56,236 nt of DNA from Selenomonas sp. (GTDB lineage: Bacteria > Bacillota > Negativicutes > Selenomonadales > Selenomonadaceae). Positions 31,992 through 40,225 of this stretch are shown here, piece after piece (position 1 is the stretch's first letter; every line of letters starts with the position of its first letter). Below the pieces are notes generated by a model. That model worked only from the letters and a program-made list of their open reading frames with translations, was not told the origin of the DNA and ran no database searches. The position numbers were made by a program, and so were the translations under genes. The stretch lies in contig NZ_JALFCU010000017.1 in the NCBI RefSeq assembly GCF_022771645.1, positions 1-56,236 of the forward strand. The letters are read 5' to 3'.

Positions 31992-32918
31992 TTACAAGAT
32001 GAAATTGAAAATATATCCCGTAATCGTAGCCACGGAAAATACGCTTGCGAGAAATGCGACGATCATCTTCTTTTTGAAGATGGACGTCAGCATTGACACC
32101 TCGGGGATGCTCGCGCCGGCGCCGCCGAGGATCAGCGCGATCATGACGCCCGGCGCCACGCCCTTCGCCATCAGCACGCCCGCGATCGGGATCATCGTCT
32201 CCGTCCGGATGTACATCGGGATGCCGACGAGCGAGGCCAGCGGAACGGCCCAGAGATTCCCTGCACCAGCGAACTCCGACAGGAGTTCCGTCGGGATGAA
32301 ATCATGGATGAACGCGCCGATGCCGGCGCCGAGCAGCAAGAACCAGAACACGCCACGGAACAACCCAAACGAATCCTTGAACGCAATCTTCACGGCCTGC
32401 CATTGCTTCTGCCAGAACGTGCCCTCGAGCTTTTCCCACGTCAAACCGTCTTCGCGCCCGCCGCGCACGCTGACGCGCTTCACCTGGCTCTGGAAGCCGG
32501 CCTTGTCCAGCACGAGTCCCATGAGAACGGCGAAGAGAAACGTGAGCACGGCGTAAACCAGCGTCGCCTTGACGCCGAAGAACGCGAGCATCAACGTCAA
32601 GATGGCCGGGTTCAAGATCGGCGACGTCAGCAGGAACGAGATCGCTCCACAGAACGGCGCGCCGCTCTTGAACAGGCCGACGAGCACGGGGATCGTCGAG
32701 CAGGAACAAAACGGCGTGACCGCGCCGAGCAGCGCACCGAGAACGCTGTTGACGCCTTTCTTCGGCGTCGTCAGCACGTGCTGGATACGCTCTTTCGACA
32801 CATACACTTGCAACAAGGCGACGACGAAGCTGATGCCGATGAACAGCCCGACAAGCTCTTCCATCAGCATCACGAACGTCTGCCCGGCCGTGACGAAATT
32901 TTCTATCGTAAACATCAT
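31992..32918 (-). CDS. Permease of the DUF318/SO_0444 (ArsP-like) family
   Basis: Integral membrane protein (308 residues) with about eight to ten helices in two related halves. The signature TPFCSCSTIPVLVGL with its Cys pair and the second-half GIPMYIRTETMIPI fit the family that exports metals, arsenite or organoarsenicals. ATG 32918 (or 32915) is chosen over an earlier in-frame ATG in the intergenic region. Between ArsR and the Cys-rich protein, so a metal or metalloid efflux role is likely. Confidence 0.85.
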   Translation of the reverse strand: MMFTIENFVTAGQTFVMLMEELVGLFIGISFVVALLQVYVSKERIQHVLTTPKKGVNSVLGALLGAVTPFCSCSTIPVLVGLFKSGAPFCGAISFLLTSPILNPAILTLMLAFFGVKATLVYAVLTFLFAVLMGLVLDKAGFQSQVKRVSVRGGREDGLTWEKLEGTFWQKQWQAVKIAFKDSFGLFRGVFWFLLLGAGIGAFIHDFIPTELLSEFAGAGNLWAVPLASLVGIPMYIRTETMIPIAGVLMAKGVAPGVMIALILGGAGASIPEVSMLTSIFKKKMIVAFLASVFSVATITGYIFNFIL

Positions 32919-32946
32919 GCACACTCGCTTTCCTAAGCATAGATAA

Positions 32947-32965
32947 TCATCGATATATCGAATGA
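32947..32965. promoter_or_regulatory. Palindrome before the permease gene, possible ArsR operator
   Basis: TCATCGATATATCGAATGA, a 19-bp near-perfect palindrome with a perfect 12-bp core TCGATATATCGA, placed between the arsR terminator and the permease start. Confidence 0.5.
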
Positions 32966-32990
32966 AGAAAAACGCCGAACCTCCGGCGTC
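32966..32990 (-). terminator. Terminator overlapping the arsR stop codon
   Basis: Stem ACGCCG/CGGCGT followed on the minus strand by TTTTTCTTC; the 5' arm includes the arsR stop codon. Confidence 0.6.
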
Positions 32991-33306
32991 AGGAAAAGCA
33001 GGAAACGCCAGCATCGTCTTCGCAAGCGCAACGGGCGTATTGCGCCATCATCGTGCGGAACAATTGCGCGGCCTCGGGGACGATGGAGTAATGCATCCAG
33101 CGCCCTTCCTTCCGCGCCGCGACAAGGCCGCTGTCCACGAGCAGCTTCATGTGATGCGAAAGCGTCGGCTGCGAAATCCGCAGGTCTGCCAAGAGATCGC
33201 ATGCGCACTTTTCCCCCTGCTGCAGAGCGCAGAGGATCGCCAGGCGGTTCGGGTCTGCCAGCGCATGAAAGCACCGCGCATCCTTGGAGAAACCATCTGC
33301 TCCCAT
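32989..33306 (-). CDS. ArsR-family transcriptional repressor
   Basis: Winged-helix metal-sensing repressor (105 residues). CACDLL in the alpha-3 position resembles the CVCDLC arsenite site; the recognition helix is ISQPTLSHHMKLL; extra Cys near the C-terminus (RCACEDDAGVSCFS) may add ligands. It probably controls its own promoter (operator 33361-33386) and the permease/Cys-rich genes. Inducer unknown: arsenic, cadmium, zinc or similar. Confidence 0.9.
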   Translation of the reverse strand: MGADGFSKDARCFHALADPNRLAILCALQQGEKCACDLLADLRISQPTLSHHMKLLVDSGLVAARKEGRWMHYSIVPEAAQLFRTMMAQYARCACEDDAGVSCFS

Positions 33307-33351
33307 CCGCTTTCCCTCCTCCCAAAAGGTTCTGAAGAACGTTCCAGCATC

Positions 33352-33386
33352 AATTTACCATATATATTGAAAAATGTCAATATATA
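33352..33386 (-). promoter_or_regulatory. arsR promoter with overlapping operator
   Basis: On the minus strand -35 TTGACA (33375-33380), 17-bp spacer, -10 TAAATT (33352-33357). The inverted repeat TATATATTGA (33361-33370) / TCAATATATA (33377-33386) covers the -35 and spacer, as expected for a repressor site. Confidence 0.75.
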
Positions 33387-33568
33387 AATCTATTACGAGT
33401 TCACAGTAACATCGGCGCAAAGCCCCCCCCTTCATCCGCATACGTCCCGCCGATGGCTGCGATGTCCTGCGCCTGCTCCCCCCCCCCATGCTTGACGGAA
33501 GGAAAAATGTCGGTTACGATGAGCACGGTTGTGAGATACAAACTTGAAGCAATGGGGGCCTCGGAATC
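33387..33568. other. Intergenic stretch with two poly-C tracts and a possible gene remnant
   Basis: C8 at 33423-33430 and C10 at 33478-33487. On the minus strand between and after them a short frame reads EQAQDIAAIGGTYADEGGGF then APMLL and a stop, which looks like the tail of a lost protein. No intact ORF. Confidence 0.4.
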
Positions 33569-33856
33569 ATGGTGAAGATCACAGGCTGGTACCAGCTGCC
33601 GGGCGAATTGCCGCGCCCGGTAGCATTTGAGGATTTATTCGACACGACATTCATGCGGCGGTACACGAAATACCGCTCGTTCGAAAAATTTCTCGTGGGC
33701 GGCAAGTTCGTCATCCATTCGCAAGCGGATTTCGAAGCGCTGCCGGAGGAACAGATGGATGCGCATGTACGCAACGCCACGCAGTTTGCTTCGTGGAAAG
33801 AGATGATCGACACGGCGACGGATCTCTATGCGCGCCGGAGTGCAGGGAGGAAATGA
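33569..33856 (+). CDS. Hypothetical protein, 95 residues
   Basis: No family recognised. A compact, soluble-looking protein (MVKITGWYQLPGELPRPVAF then EDLFDTTFMRRYTKYRSFEK). Its stop overlaps an ATG of the phosphatase gene (ATGA), so the two are probably co-translated. Confidence 0.65.
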   Translation: MVKITGWYQLPGELPRPVAFEDLFDTTFMRRYTKYRSFEKFLVGGKFVIHSQADFEALPEEQMDAHVRNATQFASWKEMIDTATDLYARRSAGRK

Positions 33857-33858
33857 GC

Positions 33859-34317
33859 ATGCATCGGATTCTTTTCGTCTGCCATGGGAACATCTGCCGC
33901 TCGCCGATGTGCGAATTCGTGATGAAAGAGCTCGTGCGGCGGGCTGGCCGCGAAGACGCATTCGTCATCAATTCCAAAGCGTGCCGCACGGATGAAATTG
34001 GGAACGACACGCACCCTGGGACACAGCGCAAGCTCCGCGAGATGGGCATCCCGTTCACGCGCCGCGCCGCACGCCTCATCCGACGCGAGGATTACGATGC
34101 GTATGATGTCATTGTCGCGATGGACGAGGAAAACATGCGCGACCTGCACCGGCTGACGCACGGCGACCCCGCAGGCAAATGCCACCTGCTCTTGTCGTTC
34201 GCAGGCGAAGAGCGCGAAGTGGACGATCCGTGGTATTCCGGTAATTTTGACGCGACGTATCGGGATGTCCTGAAAGGCTGTACGGCCTTGCTGAATCTCT
34301 CATGTAATCATATTTGA
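33859..34317 (+). CDS. Low-molecular-weight protein tyrosine phosphatase
   Basis: 152 residues. The P-loop CHGNICRSP (C-X5-R-S) is at the N-terminus and the general acid Asp is in DDPWYSGNF, both typical of this family (Wzb/YfkJ-like). ATG 33859 is preferred because GGAGG is 8 bases upstream and the family starts MxRILFVCHG; ATG 33853 overlaps the upstream stop and is the alternative. No capsule kinase lies nearby, so its substrate is unknown. Confidence 0.93.
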   Translation: MHRILFVCHGNICRSPMCEFVMKELVRRAGREDAFVINSKACRTDEIGNDTHPGTQRKLREMGIPFTRRAARLIRREDYDAYDVIVAMDEENMRDLHRLTHGDPAGKCHLLLSFAGEEREVDDPWYSGNFDATYRDVLKGCTALLNLSCNHI

Positions 34318-34396
34318 AAATTTTTCACAAAAAGGAGGAATTACCTTTTACGTATAGAATATAAAAAATGGAAAGTTCAAACCAGAGGTGTCCTTC

Positions 34397-35098
34397 ATGA
34401 AAATTTCCAATAACACATTCCCATCCTTCGTGCACCAGACCATGGCACAAAAAACAGAGGGTGCAAAAAATGTTCCAGAACATGCGGCAACAGCGTGTCT
34501 CTCCCGGGCTGCCGATGTCTACATCAGCCAAGCCGGCAAGGAACTCAGCGCGGCTGCACGGTTGCGCGCAGATCAAGAGACGAATGCCGAAAGCCAGCTG
34601 CATGAGATTCGGTCGCACAAGGAACAAGTGGCCAGCGACAAGCAGCGGATTGCCGAAATCGATGATACGCTGAACGACGAGGACAACCGCCTGACAGACA
34701 GCGACCGGGAAACCTTGCTGAAAGAGCGCGATGAACTGTCCAAGCGCAGCAAAACACCAGAAGACCAGCTTCATGAAACTTATCAGCAAATCCGCGCACT
34801 GCAGAAGAAGCAGGAAAACGAAGCGCTGACAAGAGGCGATGCCGCACTCATCGACCAGCAGATTGGCGACCTTTCTATTAGTGCCCAAAAACAACAAGAC
34901 GCCCTGAAAAAACAGGGAAAGGACGAAGAACTGTTTATGCAGCAGGCATTGCAAGAACGCGTCGAGCAAGATGCCAAGACAAAGGAAACGCTGGCAAAGC
35001 AAGAGGAAGCTCCGTCCGCCACTCCATCCGTACAGGAGAGTCTCTTGCAATCCACCATGGCGGCCGTCTCGAAAAACGTGACAGATGACAATCACTGA
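34397..35098 (+). CDS. Hypothetical coiled-coil protein
   Basis: No family recognised (233 residues). No signal peptide or membrane segment. After DVYISQAGKELSAAARL the protein is almost wholly Gln/Glu/Lys-rich and helical (about 60-215), with heptad-like stretches such as RIAEIDDTLNDEDNRLTDSD. ATG 34397 has AGAGG 8 bases upstream; GTG 34388 is in frame. A bidirectional terminator follows. Confidence 0.7.
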   Translation: MKISNNTFPSFVHQTMAQKTEGAKNVPEHAATACLSRAADVYISQAGKELSAAARLRADQETNAESQLHEIRSHKEQVASDKQRIAEIDDTLNDEDNRLTDSDRETLLKERDELSKRSKTPEDQLHETYQQIRALQKKQENEALTRGDAALIDQQIGDLSISAQKQQDALKKQGKDEELFMQQALQERVEQDAKTKETLAKQEEAPSATPSVQESLLQSTMAAVSKNVTDDNH

Positions 35099-35132
35099 TT
35101 GCGGATTCTGGTTCTGTCTCCTCCACGTCAAA

Positions 35133-35167
35133 ACGGGCTGTTGCAAGCAAATGCAACAGCCCGCTTT
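35133..35167. terminator. Bidirectional terminator
   Basis: Perfect 11-bp stem CGGGCTGTTGC (35134-35144) / GCAACAGCCCG (35153-35163) with an 8-base loop; TTTTG follows on the minus strand and CTTTG on the plus strand. It serves the coiled-coil gene and the convergent 88-residue gene. Confidence 0.82.
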
Positions 35168-35168
35168 G

Positions 35169-35435
35169 TCATACCATCGGCAGCGCCGCTAATGCTTTCT
35201 TCGCCCGCGCCACCTCGCTGCGCTTCACGGCGATATGATACACGGTCAAGAGCTGCCCGTCCTTGCGGCCGAACCGCCGCGGGTCTGCTCCGCCGCAACA
35301 GCTCACCATCGGCTGCTCGGCATTCGACCACGTGTAGATCGCAATGCCGGCATCCGCGAGGCATTTTTGTGCCGCCGCGAACGCCTTTCCATCTTTCGTC
35401 TCGTAAATCTCTGTTTGCGTGATGATGTTCAGCAT
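35169..35435 (-). CDS. Hypothetical protein, 88 residues (possibly DUF2007-like)
   Basis: MLNIITQTEIYETKDGKAFA begins a small alpha-beta protein with two Cys (SCCGGADPRRFG) and a region YHIAVKRSEVARAKKALAAL that recalls small signal-transducing-type domains. A GGGGGG stretch precedes the ATG. Identity uncertain. Confidence 0.6.
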   Translation of the reverse strand: MLNIITQTEIYETKDGKAFAAAQKCLADAGIAIYTWSNAEQPMVSCCGGADPRRFGRKDGQLLTVYHIAVKRSEVARAKKALAALPMV

Positions 35436-35492
35436 TGTTCAGCCCCCCGCCCCGACGCCTTCCGAGCTTCCCATGAAACAGCTCTATACCAA

Positions 35493-36353
35493 TCACCAAA
35501 AATCTGATTCGTTGTATTTCCTGCAATCCTCTTGCCAGTCCTGCATCTCTTCTTTGATCGTAACGCAGAGGTCGCGGTACTCGCTCTCTTTGATAAAATC
35601 ATGCACCCACATGCATTTATAAAATTTCTTGATGCTGGCCGCAGTCGTCTTGATGCTGGCGGGAGTCGACCACATGCATTTGCGAATGAAAAAATCGCCG
35701 AAAAATCCTTGCAGGTTGCTGAAAGAGGCTCCTTCCACCATTCCGTTTTCTTCCTCTGCGTAGTATGGCAGATACTCATTCAAATAAAAATCCATATTCG
35801 TCACATGACGCTCGATCGTTTTTTCTGTGAGCCCTGCTGCTTGCAAATCCTGTTCGAATACATCCAGATACTGCTTGTTCTTTTTTTTGGATTGAAGATA
35901 GCATTCATCTTCGTACGGATTTTCGTCTGGATCCTCATCCGTGAAAACTTCACCTTCCGGATCAGGATATTGCTCAATCGTCCCTTTGGACTTCAGACAT
36001 TGTGGCTGTGCCCGATGATCGACAGATTCAATGTTGTGCACGCTGATCGTAAACATCCAGTCATCGCCAAAGTCGTAGTGAAGCGAGAATTTTTGTCCTT
36101 TTGCAAGATTTAAGCGCGCAAGTTTTGTCGTCGTCAACGGCTTGCCGCTGCCATCTTCCTCACACTGGTAACTATGCTCGCTATACGGCCGATTGTCCAT
36201 GCAAAACTCATACAGATGGTCATGGCTGAAATCAAACGCCGTAAGAATCGTAGAACAAAGCTGATCCAGCGTATCCTGCCCAGAAATGCTGATGATCCGA
36301 TAGACCTCCCGGCCACGACCGACAGGGTATACTTTGAGTGTTAACTGCTGCAT
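35493..36353 (-). CDS. pRiA4b ORF-3-like protein
   Basis: 286 residues. The N-terminal half (about 1-180) fits the plasmid pRiA4b ORF-3 family: LTLKVYPVGRGREVYRIISI, DFSHDHLYEFCMDN and HYDFGDDWMFTISVHNIE, with a very acidic stretch (FTDEDPDENPYEDE). The C-terminal half (about 185-286) is helical and carries no recognised domain. Function of the family is unknown; members travel with mobile DNA. The gene is more AT-rich than its surroundings, fitting recent acquisition. Confidence 0.8.
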   Translation of the reverse strand: MQQLTLKVYPVGRGREVYRIISISGQDTLDQLCSTILTAFDFSHDHLYEFCMDNRPYSEHSYQCEEDGSGKPLTTTKLARLNLAKGQKFSLHYDFGDDWMFTISVHNIESVDHRAQPQCLKSKGTIEQYPDPEGEVFTDEDPDENPYEDECYLQSKKKNKQYLDVFEQDLQAAGLTEKTIERHVTNMDFYLNEYLPYYAEEENGMVEGASFSNLQGFFGDFFIRKCMWSTPASIKTTAASIKKFYKCMWVHDFIKESEYRDLCVTIKEEMQDWQEDCRKYNESDFW

Positions 36354-36380
36354 AAAAAATCTTCCTCCTGCATAAAAATT

Positions 36381-36422
36381 ACGCCCTTCCGATACGGTGA
36401 TTTTATCATATCAGGAGGGCGT
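36381..36422 (-). terminator. Hairpin terminator, repeat copy 1
   Basis: ACGCCC...GGGCGT long hairpin with inner TGATTTTATCA, followed on the minus strand by AATTTTT. It lies past the MFS stop at 36434. Near-identical sequence occurs at 38896-38932. Confidence 0.72.
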
Positions 36423-36433
36423 TTGTAAAAAAC

Positions 36434-37603
36434 TCAATGCTCCAATGCCTTCGGCGTGTGGAGCAAGAATGACGCGACGGCGCCTAGGATGGCGACCATC
36501 CAGAGAATCTGGAGCGCGGCCACGATGCCGTAGTGGTCGGCGGCGCGGCCGACGAGCGGCGTGACGAGGCCGCCGAGCGTGCCCTGGAGGCCGAGCGTGA
36601 CGCCGGAGGCGAACGCGATGTTTTTCCCGAGGTACGTCTGCCCGAGCACGACGATGCCGCTGTACGGCGCGAAGAGCGCGAACGCGGCTGGGATGAGCAG
36701 GAGCGTCGCGACCGTGACATCCGTCGTATGGATGAGCAGGAACATCACGGGAATCATGACGAGGAACGACACGCGCATCATGCGCACGAAGCCGATGCGG
36801 TCGGACAGCACGCCGCCGAAGAATGTGATGACGGCGCCGAGCGCAAAGAGGCACGTCAGAGCGAAGCTGCCCGCCTGCTCCGACGTGCCGAGCACATGGA
36901 TCCAAAAGAGCGGGATGAACGCATTGCAGACGCAGAAGCCCGTCGAACGCGCAAGGATGGCGAGCGAAAGCTTGCCGAACGACGGCCAGTCGTTTTCCCG
37001 CGCGACGCCCGCATGCGCGGCTTGCTCTTCGCGCTGCTCTTTCGCGATATCCGCAAGGATGCCCGACATATAGCGATGGATGAGCAGCGCGGCCACAACG
37101 TTGAACACACCGTAGAACACGAGACCGTGGATGTCGAACACGTAGGCGCAGAAGCCCGCGAACATCGGGCCGACGGCAAAGCCCGTGTTGCCGCCAACGG
37201 AAAACGCGCCGAGCGCCTTGCCTTTCTGCGCGCCGCCGAGGCCGTTGACCATCCGCGCAGCCTCCGGATGATAGACGGCCGAGCCAAAGCCCGAGAGCAT
37301 CGAGCAGAGGAAGATGAGCCAGTAGTCCGTCACGAACGGCAGCACGGCGAGGCTCACGCCGCTGATGACGGGGCCGGCCGGCACGAACCACGGCTTCGAC
37401 ACGCGGTCGGCGTAATAGCCGAAGACCGGCTGCGCGATGGACGACAGCAGGATGTTCGCAAAAATCAGTGTGCCGGCGTCCTGATAATTCAGATGACACG
37501 TCGCGATGAAATACGGCAGCAGCGCTGGAATCGCGCCCTGCGCCCAATCGACAGAAAAATGTCCGAGCGTGAAAAGATAGATTCGCGGATCAAAACGATT
37601 CAT
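36434..37603 (-). CDS. MFS transporter, fosmidomycin-resistance (Fsr)-like
   Basis: 389 residues, 12 predicted membrane helices. DPRIYLFTLGHFSVDWAQGA, FGYYADRVSKPWFVP and GFGSAVYHPEAARMV resemble the Fsr group of drug exporters. It is an intact paralog of the 40226-41248 gene, with which it shares about two thirds identity by eye. GGGTGATG precedes ATG 37603. Substrate unknown. Confidence 0.82.
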   Translation of the reverse strand: MNRFDPRIYLFTLGHFSVDWAQGAIPALLPYFIATCHLNYQDAGTLIFANILLSSIAQPVFGYYADRVSKPWFVPAGPVISGVSLAVLPFVTDYWLIFLCSMLSGFGSAVYHPEAARMVNGLGGAQKGKALGAFSVGGNTGFAVGPMFAGFCAYVFDIHGLVFYGVFNVVAALLIHRYMSGILADIAKEQREEQAAHAGVARENDWPSFGKLSLAILARSTGFCVCNAFIPLFWIHVLGTSEQAGSFALTCLFALGAVITFFGGVLSDRIGFVRMMRVSFLVMIPVMFLLIHTTDVTVATLLLIPAAFALFAPYSGIVVLGQTYLGKNIAFASGVTLGLQGTLGGLVTPLVGRAADHYGIVAALQILWMVAILGAVASFLLHTPKALEH

Positions 37604-37674
37604 ACAGCATCACCCGCCCGCCATTATACACCGAAAACGGCGGCAGCACAAAAACGCTGCCGCCGTTTCCATTT

Positions 37675-38883
37675 TCACGCTGTTCTCGATGTTGGCAGCG
37701 CATCGACGACGCGTGTCTTGCACCAGGCGGCGCAAGCGAGGAGCAGCGCGCCGACGATGAAGAATGTGCGGGCAAAGCCGATCTGCGCGATGAGTTCGCC
37801 GCCGAAGAACGCGCCCGTGAACATGCCGATGAATTGCGCAGACTGGTTGAAACCGTAGATGCGGCCGAGGCAGCTGGACGGCGTCATCTGGCGGATCGTG
37901 TCGTTCGTCGCGGGGATGAGGCCGGCCATGGCGATGCCGTGGATGAAGCGCAGCACGCCGAGCTCCAAGGGCGTCGTGACGAGCCCCTGCGGGAACGACA
38001 CGAGCCCCGCGAGCGTCAGCGAGCCGAGCAGCACGCGATGCGCGCCCACGGTGTCAGAGAGGTGGCCGAGGCGTGACGCGAACATCATGCTTGCGAGGCC
38101 GGAGCATGAGAACACGAAGCCCGACACGACAGCGAGGTGCTCCGTGTCCGGCGCAACCTCCGCGATGTAGACCGTCAGCATCGGCTGGATGCACGAGATG
38201 GAAAAATGCATGAGGAACGTCGTCAGGAATACGGCGAGCGTTGCCGTCCGGTATGGCAGGTCCGCAAACGTCTCGCGCGTGCTCTTTCCTGCCGTCGCTG
38301 TCGGCACCGGCCGCTTTGTCTCATGCAAAAATGTCAGCGCAAAGCAGCCGAGCAAACAGAGCGAGCCGATGAGGAAGAACGAATGGCGGTAGCCGATGAG
38401 CTCCGACAGCCCGCCGCCGAAGACAGGGCCAAACAGCCCGCCCGTCACCTGCGCGGCGAAGAACATGCTCATGGCCCAGCCGGATTTCTCCTTCGGCGTC
38501 TCCGCTGCGATCAGCAGAATGACAGCCGACTGGAAGCCGCTCATCGCCCCCTGCAGCAGCCGCAGCCCCGCAAGCTGCCAGACGCTCTGCGCGAAGCCGA
38601 GCGCGATCATGATGATGCCGAGCCAGCCCGTCGCGCGGAGGATCATCGGCTTTTTGCCATATTTGTCCGCGAGCCGCCCCCAGATCGGCGAAAAAATCGC
38701 GAGCGACACGAAGTTGCAGCCGAACACGATGCCGACCCACCGCGCAATATCATCCGCCCCCTCGACGCCGAGCTCCTCGATGTAGAGAGGAAGAATCGGC
38801 GCCATCTGGCTCATGCCGACGGAAACGATGAACGAAGCGATGCAGCAGATCCAGAGATTCCTTTTCCAAGCTTCCATCCGCAT
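37675..38883 (-). CDS. MFS multidrug-type efflux transporter
   Basis: 402 residues, 12 predicted helices. Motif A is GRLADKYGKKPMILR between helices 2 and 3, with motif C-like GGLFGPVFGG in helix 5, features of proton-driven drug exporters (MdtG-like). The Shine-Dalgarno sequence GGAAGGG is the 3' arm of the terminator hairpin at 38896-38932, seven T residues before the ATG. Substrate unknown. Confidence 0.87.
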   Translation of the reverse strand: MRMEAWKRNLWICCIASFIVSVGMSQMAPILPLYIEELGVEGADDIARWVGIVFGCNFVSLAIFSPIWGRLADKYGKKPMILRATGWLGIIMIALGFAQSVWQLAGLRLLQGAMSGFQSAVILLIAAETPKEKSGWAMSMFFAAQVTGGLFGPVFGGGLSELIGYRHSFFLIGSLCLLGCFALTFLHETKRPVPTATAGKSTRETFADLPYRTATLAVFLTTFLMHFSISCIQPMLTVYIAEVAPDTEHLAVVSGFVFSCSGLASMMFASRLGHLSDTVGAHRVLLGSLTLAGLVSFPQGLVTTPLELGVLRFIHGIAMAGLIPATNDTIRQMTPSSCLGRIYGFNQSAQFIGMFTGAFFGGELIAQIGFARTFFIVGALLLACAAWCKTRVVDALPTSRTA

Positions 38884-38895
38884 AAAAAAATCACA

Positions 38896-38932
38896 CCCTT
38901 CCGATACGATGATTTTATCATATTGGAAGGGC
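38896..38932 (-). terminator. Hairpin terminator, repeat copy 2, overlapping an MFS ribosome binding site
   Basis: CCCTTCC / GGAAGGG stem with GATA/TAT and TGATTTTATCA inside, then on the minus strand TGTGATTTTTTT. It follows the MGMT gene and ends 12 bp before the MFS start codon. Confidence 0.75.
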
Positions 38933-38962
38933 GTTTGTAATAAAAAGATGGTTCGATGCGCT

Positions 38963-39499
38963 TCACGGCGCGGTGCTGTGCTTCGGTGGGAAGAAACGGC
39001 CTTCTTCGTAGCTGCCTTCGAGCTTCAGGAGATACGTCTTCTTATCGATGCCGCCAGCGTAGCCTGTGAGGCTGCCGTTTTTGCCGACGACGCGGTGGCA
39101 TGGGACGATGATGGAGATTTCGTTGTGTCCGACCGCGCCGCCGACGGCTTGCGCCGACATGCGCGTGAGGCCGCGCTGCTTGGCGAGCTGCTGCGAAATC
39201 GCACCGTACGTCGTCGTCTTCCCATACGGGATCGTGAGCAAGATGTTCCAAACATCGCGTTGAAACGACGTTCCAATCATATGAATCGGTGGCAGAAAAT
39301 CAGGCTCTTTGCCGGAGAAATACACATCAAGCCAGCGCTTCGTTTCTTTGAGCGCCGGCGTTTCTTTCTCCTCGTGCTCCGGCGCGAGGTTTAGCGCGTA
39401 ATATTTTTCCTTGTCGAACCAGAGGCCCGTCAGGCCTTCGTCGTCGGCCGCGAGCAAAATCTTGCCAAGCGGCGATTCGTAGGTGCTCGTGTACTGCAT
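38963..39499 (-). CDS. ogt: Methylated-DNA-protein-cysteine methyltransferase
   Basis: Suicide repair protein for O6-methylguanine (178 residues). The acceptor Cys is in IIVPCHRVVGKNGSLTGYAG; TSFQRDVWNILLTIPYGKTTTYG is the DNA-binding helix-turn-helix region. ATG 39499 is preferred from AAAGGG spacing; ATG 39505 overlaps the upstream stop (ATGA) and is the alternative. Co-transcribed with the alkylbase glycosylase gene, forming an alkylation-repair pair. Confidence 0.95.
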   Translation of the reverse strand: MQYTSTYESPLGKILLAADDEGLTGLWFDKEKYYALNLAPEHEEKETPALKETKRWLDVYFSGKEPDFLPPIHMIGTSFQRDVWNILLTIPYGKTTTYGAISQQLAKQRGLTRMSAQAVGGAVGHNEISIIVPCHRVVGKNGSLTGYAGGIDKKTYLLKLEGSYEEGRFFPPKHSTAP

Positions 39500-39501
39500 G
39501 G

Positions 39502-40152
39502 TCATTTCCCTTTCTTCTTCGGCGCGTAATCTTTCATCCCCGGGATCGCGCCGCCCGCGACGGCCCAGAAGTACAGGCTCGCGACGCTGCCGTACGGGCT
39601 CAGGCGGCGGCGGTACATCTCAAATTTCTTTTTGTCAATCTTCCGGTGATGATACACCATGCGCATGCCGCGCAGGATCGCGAGGTCGCCGTAGCTCAGG
39701 ACGTTGGGGCGTTGCAGGCAAAACAACAGCAGCATCTCCGCCGTCCAGACGCCGATGCCCGGCAAGGCGACGAGCGCGGCGATCGCGGCCTCGTCCGTCA
39801 TCTGCTCGACGGCGGCGATGTCGAACGTGCCGTCGTGCACGCGCTGCGCGAAGGCGAGGATGTAGTCCGCTTTCTTGAACGTCGTGCCGAACGACTGGAT
39901 GCGGTCGCGCCCCGCCGCGAGCAGCGTCTCCGCCGTCACCTCGCCGAGCCCGTCCTGCATCCGCCGCCACAGCGTTTCCTGCGCCTTCGTTGAAATCTGC
40001 TGGCCGATGATGTGATGCACGACGGCCGCAAAAAGATCCGTGTCGACGGTGCGGTCGATATGCCCGAGCGCATCGATGACCGCGCCGAGCCGCTTGTCCT
40101 TGCGCTTCAGATAGTCCGTTGCCGTTTCGTCATACTGGAAAAACACAGACAC
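39502..40152 (-). CDS. DNA-3-methyladenine glycosylase (AlkA/HhH-GPD family)
   Basis: Removes alkylated bases from DNA (216 residues). The helix-hairpin-helix LPGIGVWTAEMLLLF is followed by the catalytic Asp in SYGDLAILRG; HHIIGQQIST is also typical. It lacks the extra N-terminal domain of E. coli AlkA. The start is probably GTG 40152 with AAAGG upstream; GTG 40146 is also possible. Coupled to the MGMT gene. Confidence 0.92.
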   Translation of the reverse strand: MSVFFQYDETATDYLKRKDKRLGAVIDALGHIDRTVDTDLFAAVVHHIIGQQISTKAQETLWRRMQDGLGEVTAETLLAAGRDRIQSFGTTFKKADYILAFAQRVHDGTFDIAAVEQMTDEAAIAALVALPGIGVWTAEMLLLFCLQRPNVLSYGDLAILRGMRMVYHHRKIDKKKFEMYRRRLSPYGSVASLYFWAVAGGAIPGMKDYAPKKKGK

Positions 40153-40225
40153 GCCCCGCCTTTCTAAAATTTCTTGAGGAAGAAGTTCGCCGCATCCCGT
40201 AATTTTCCTGCCGCTCACCAAAATT

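Noticed and set aside
31159..36353. A prophage remnant
   Set aside because: PBECR4 and pRiA4b ORF-3 families occur in mobile DNA, but there are no phage structural, lysis, integrase or attachment sequences.
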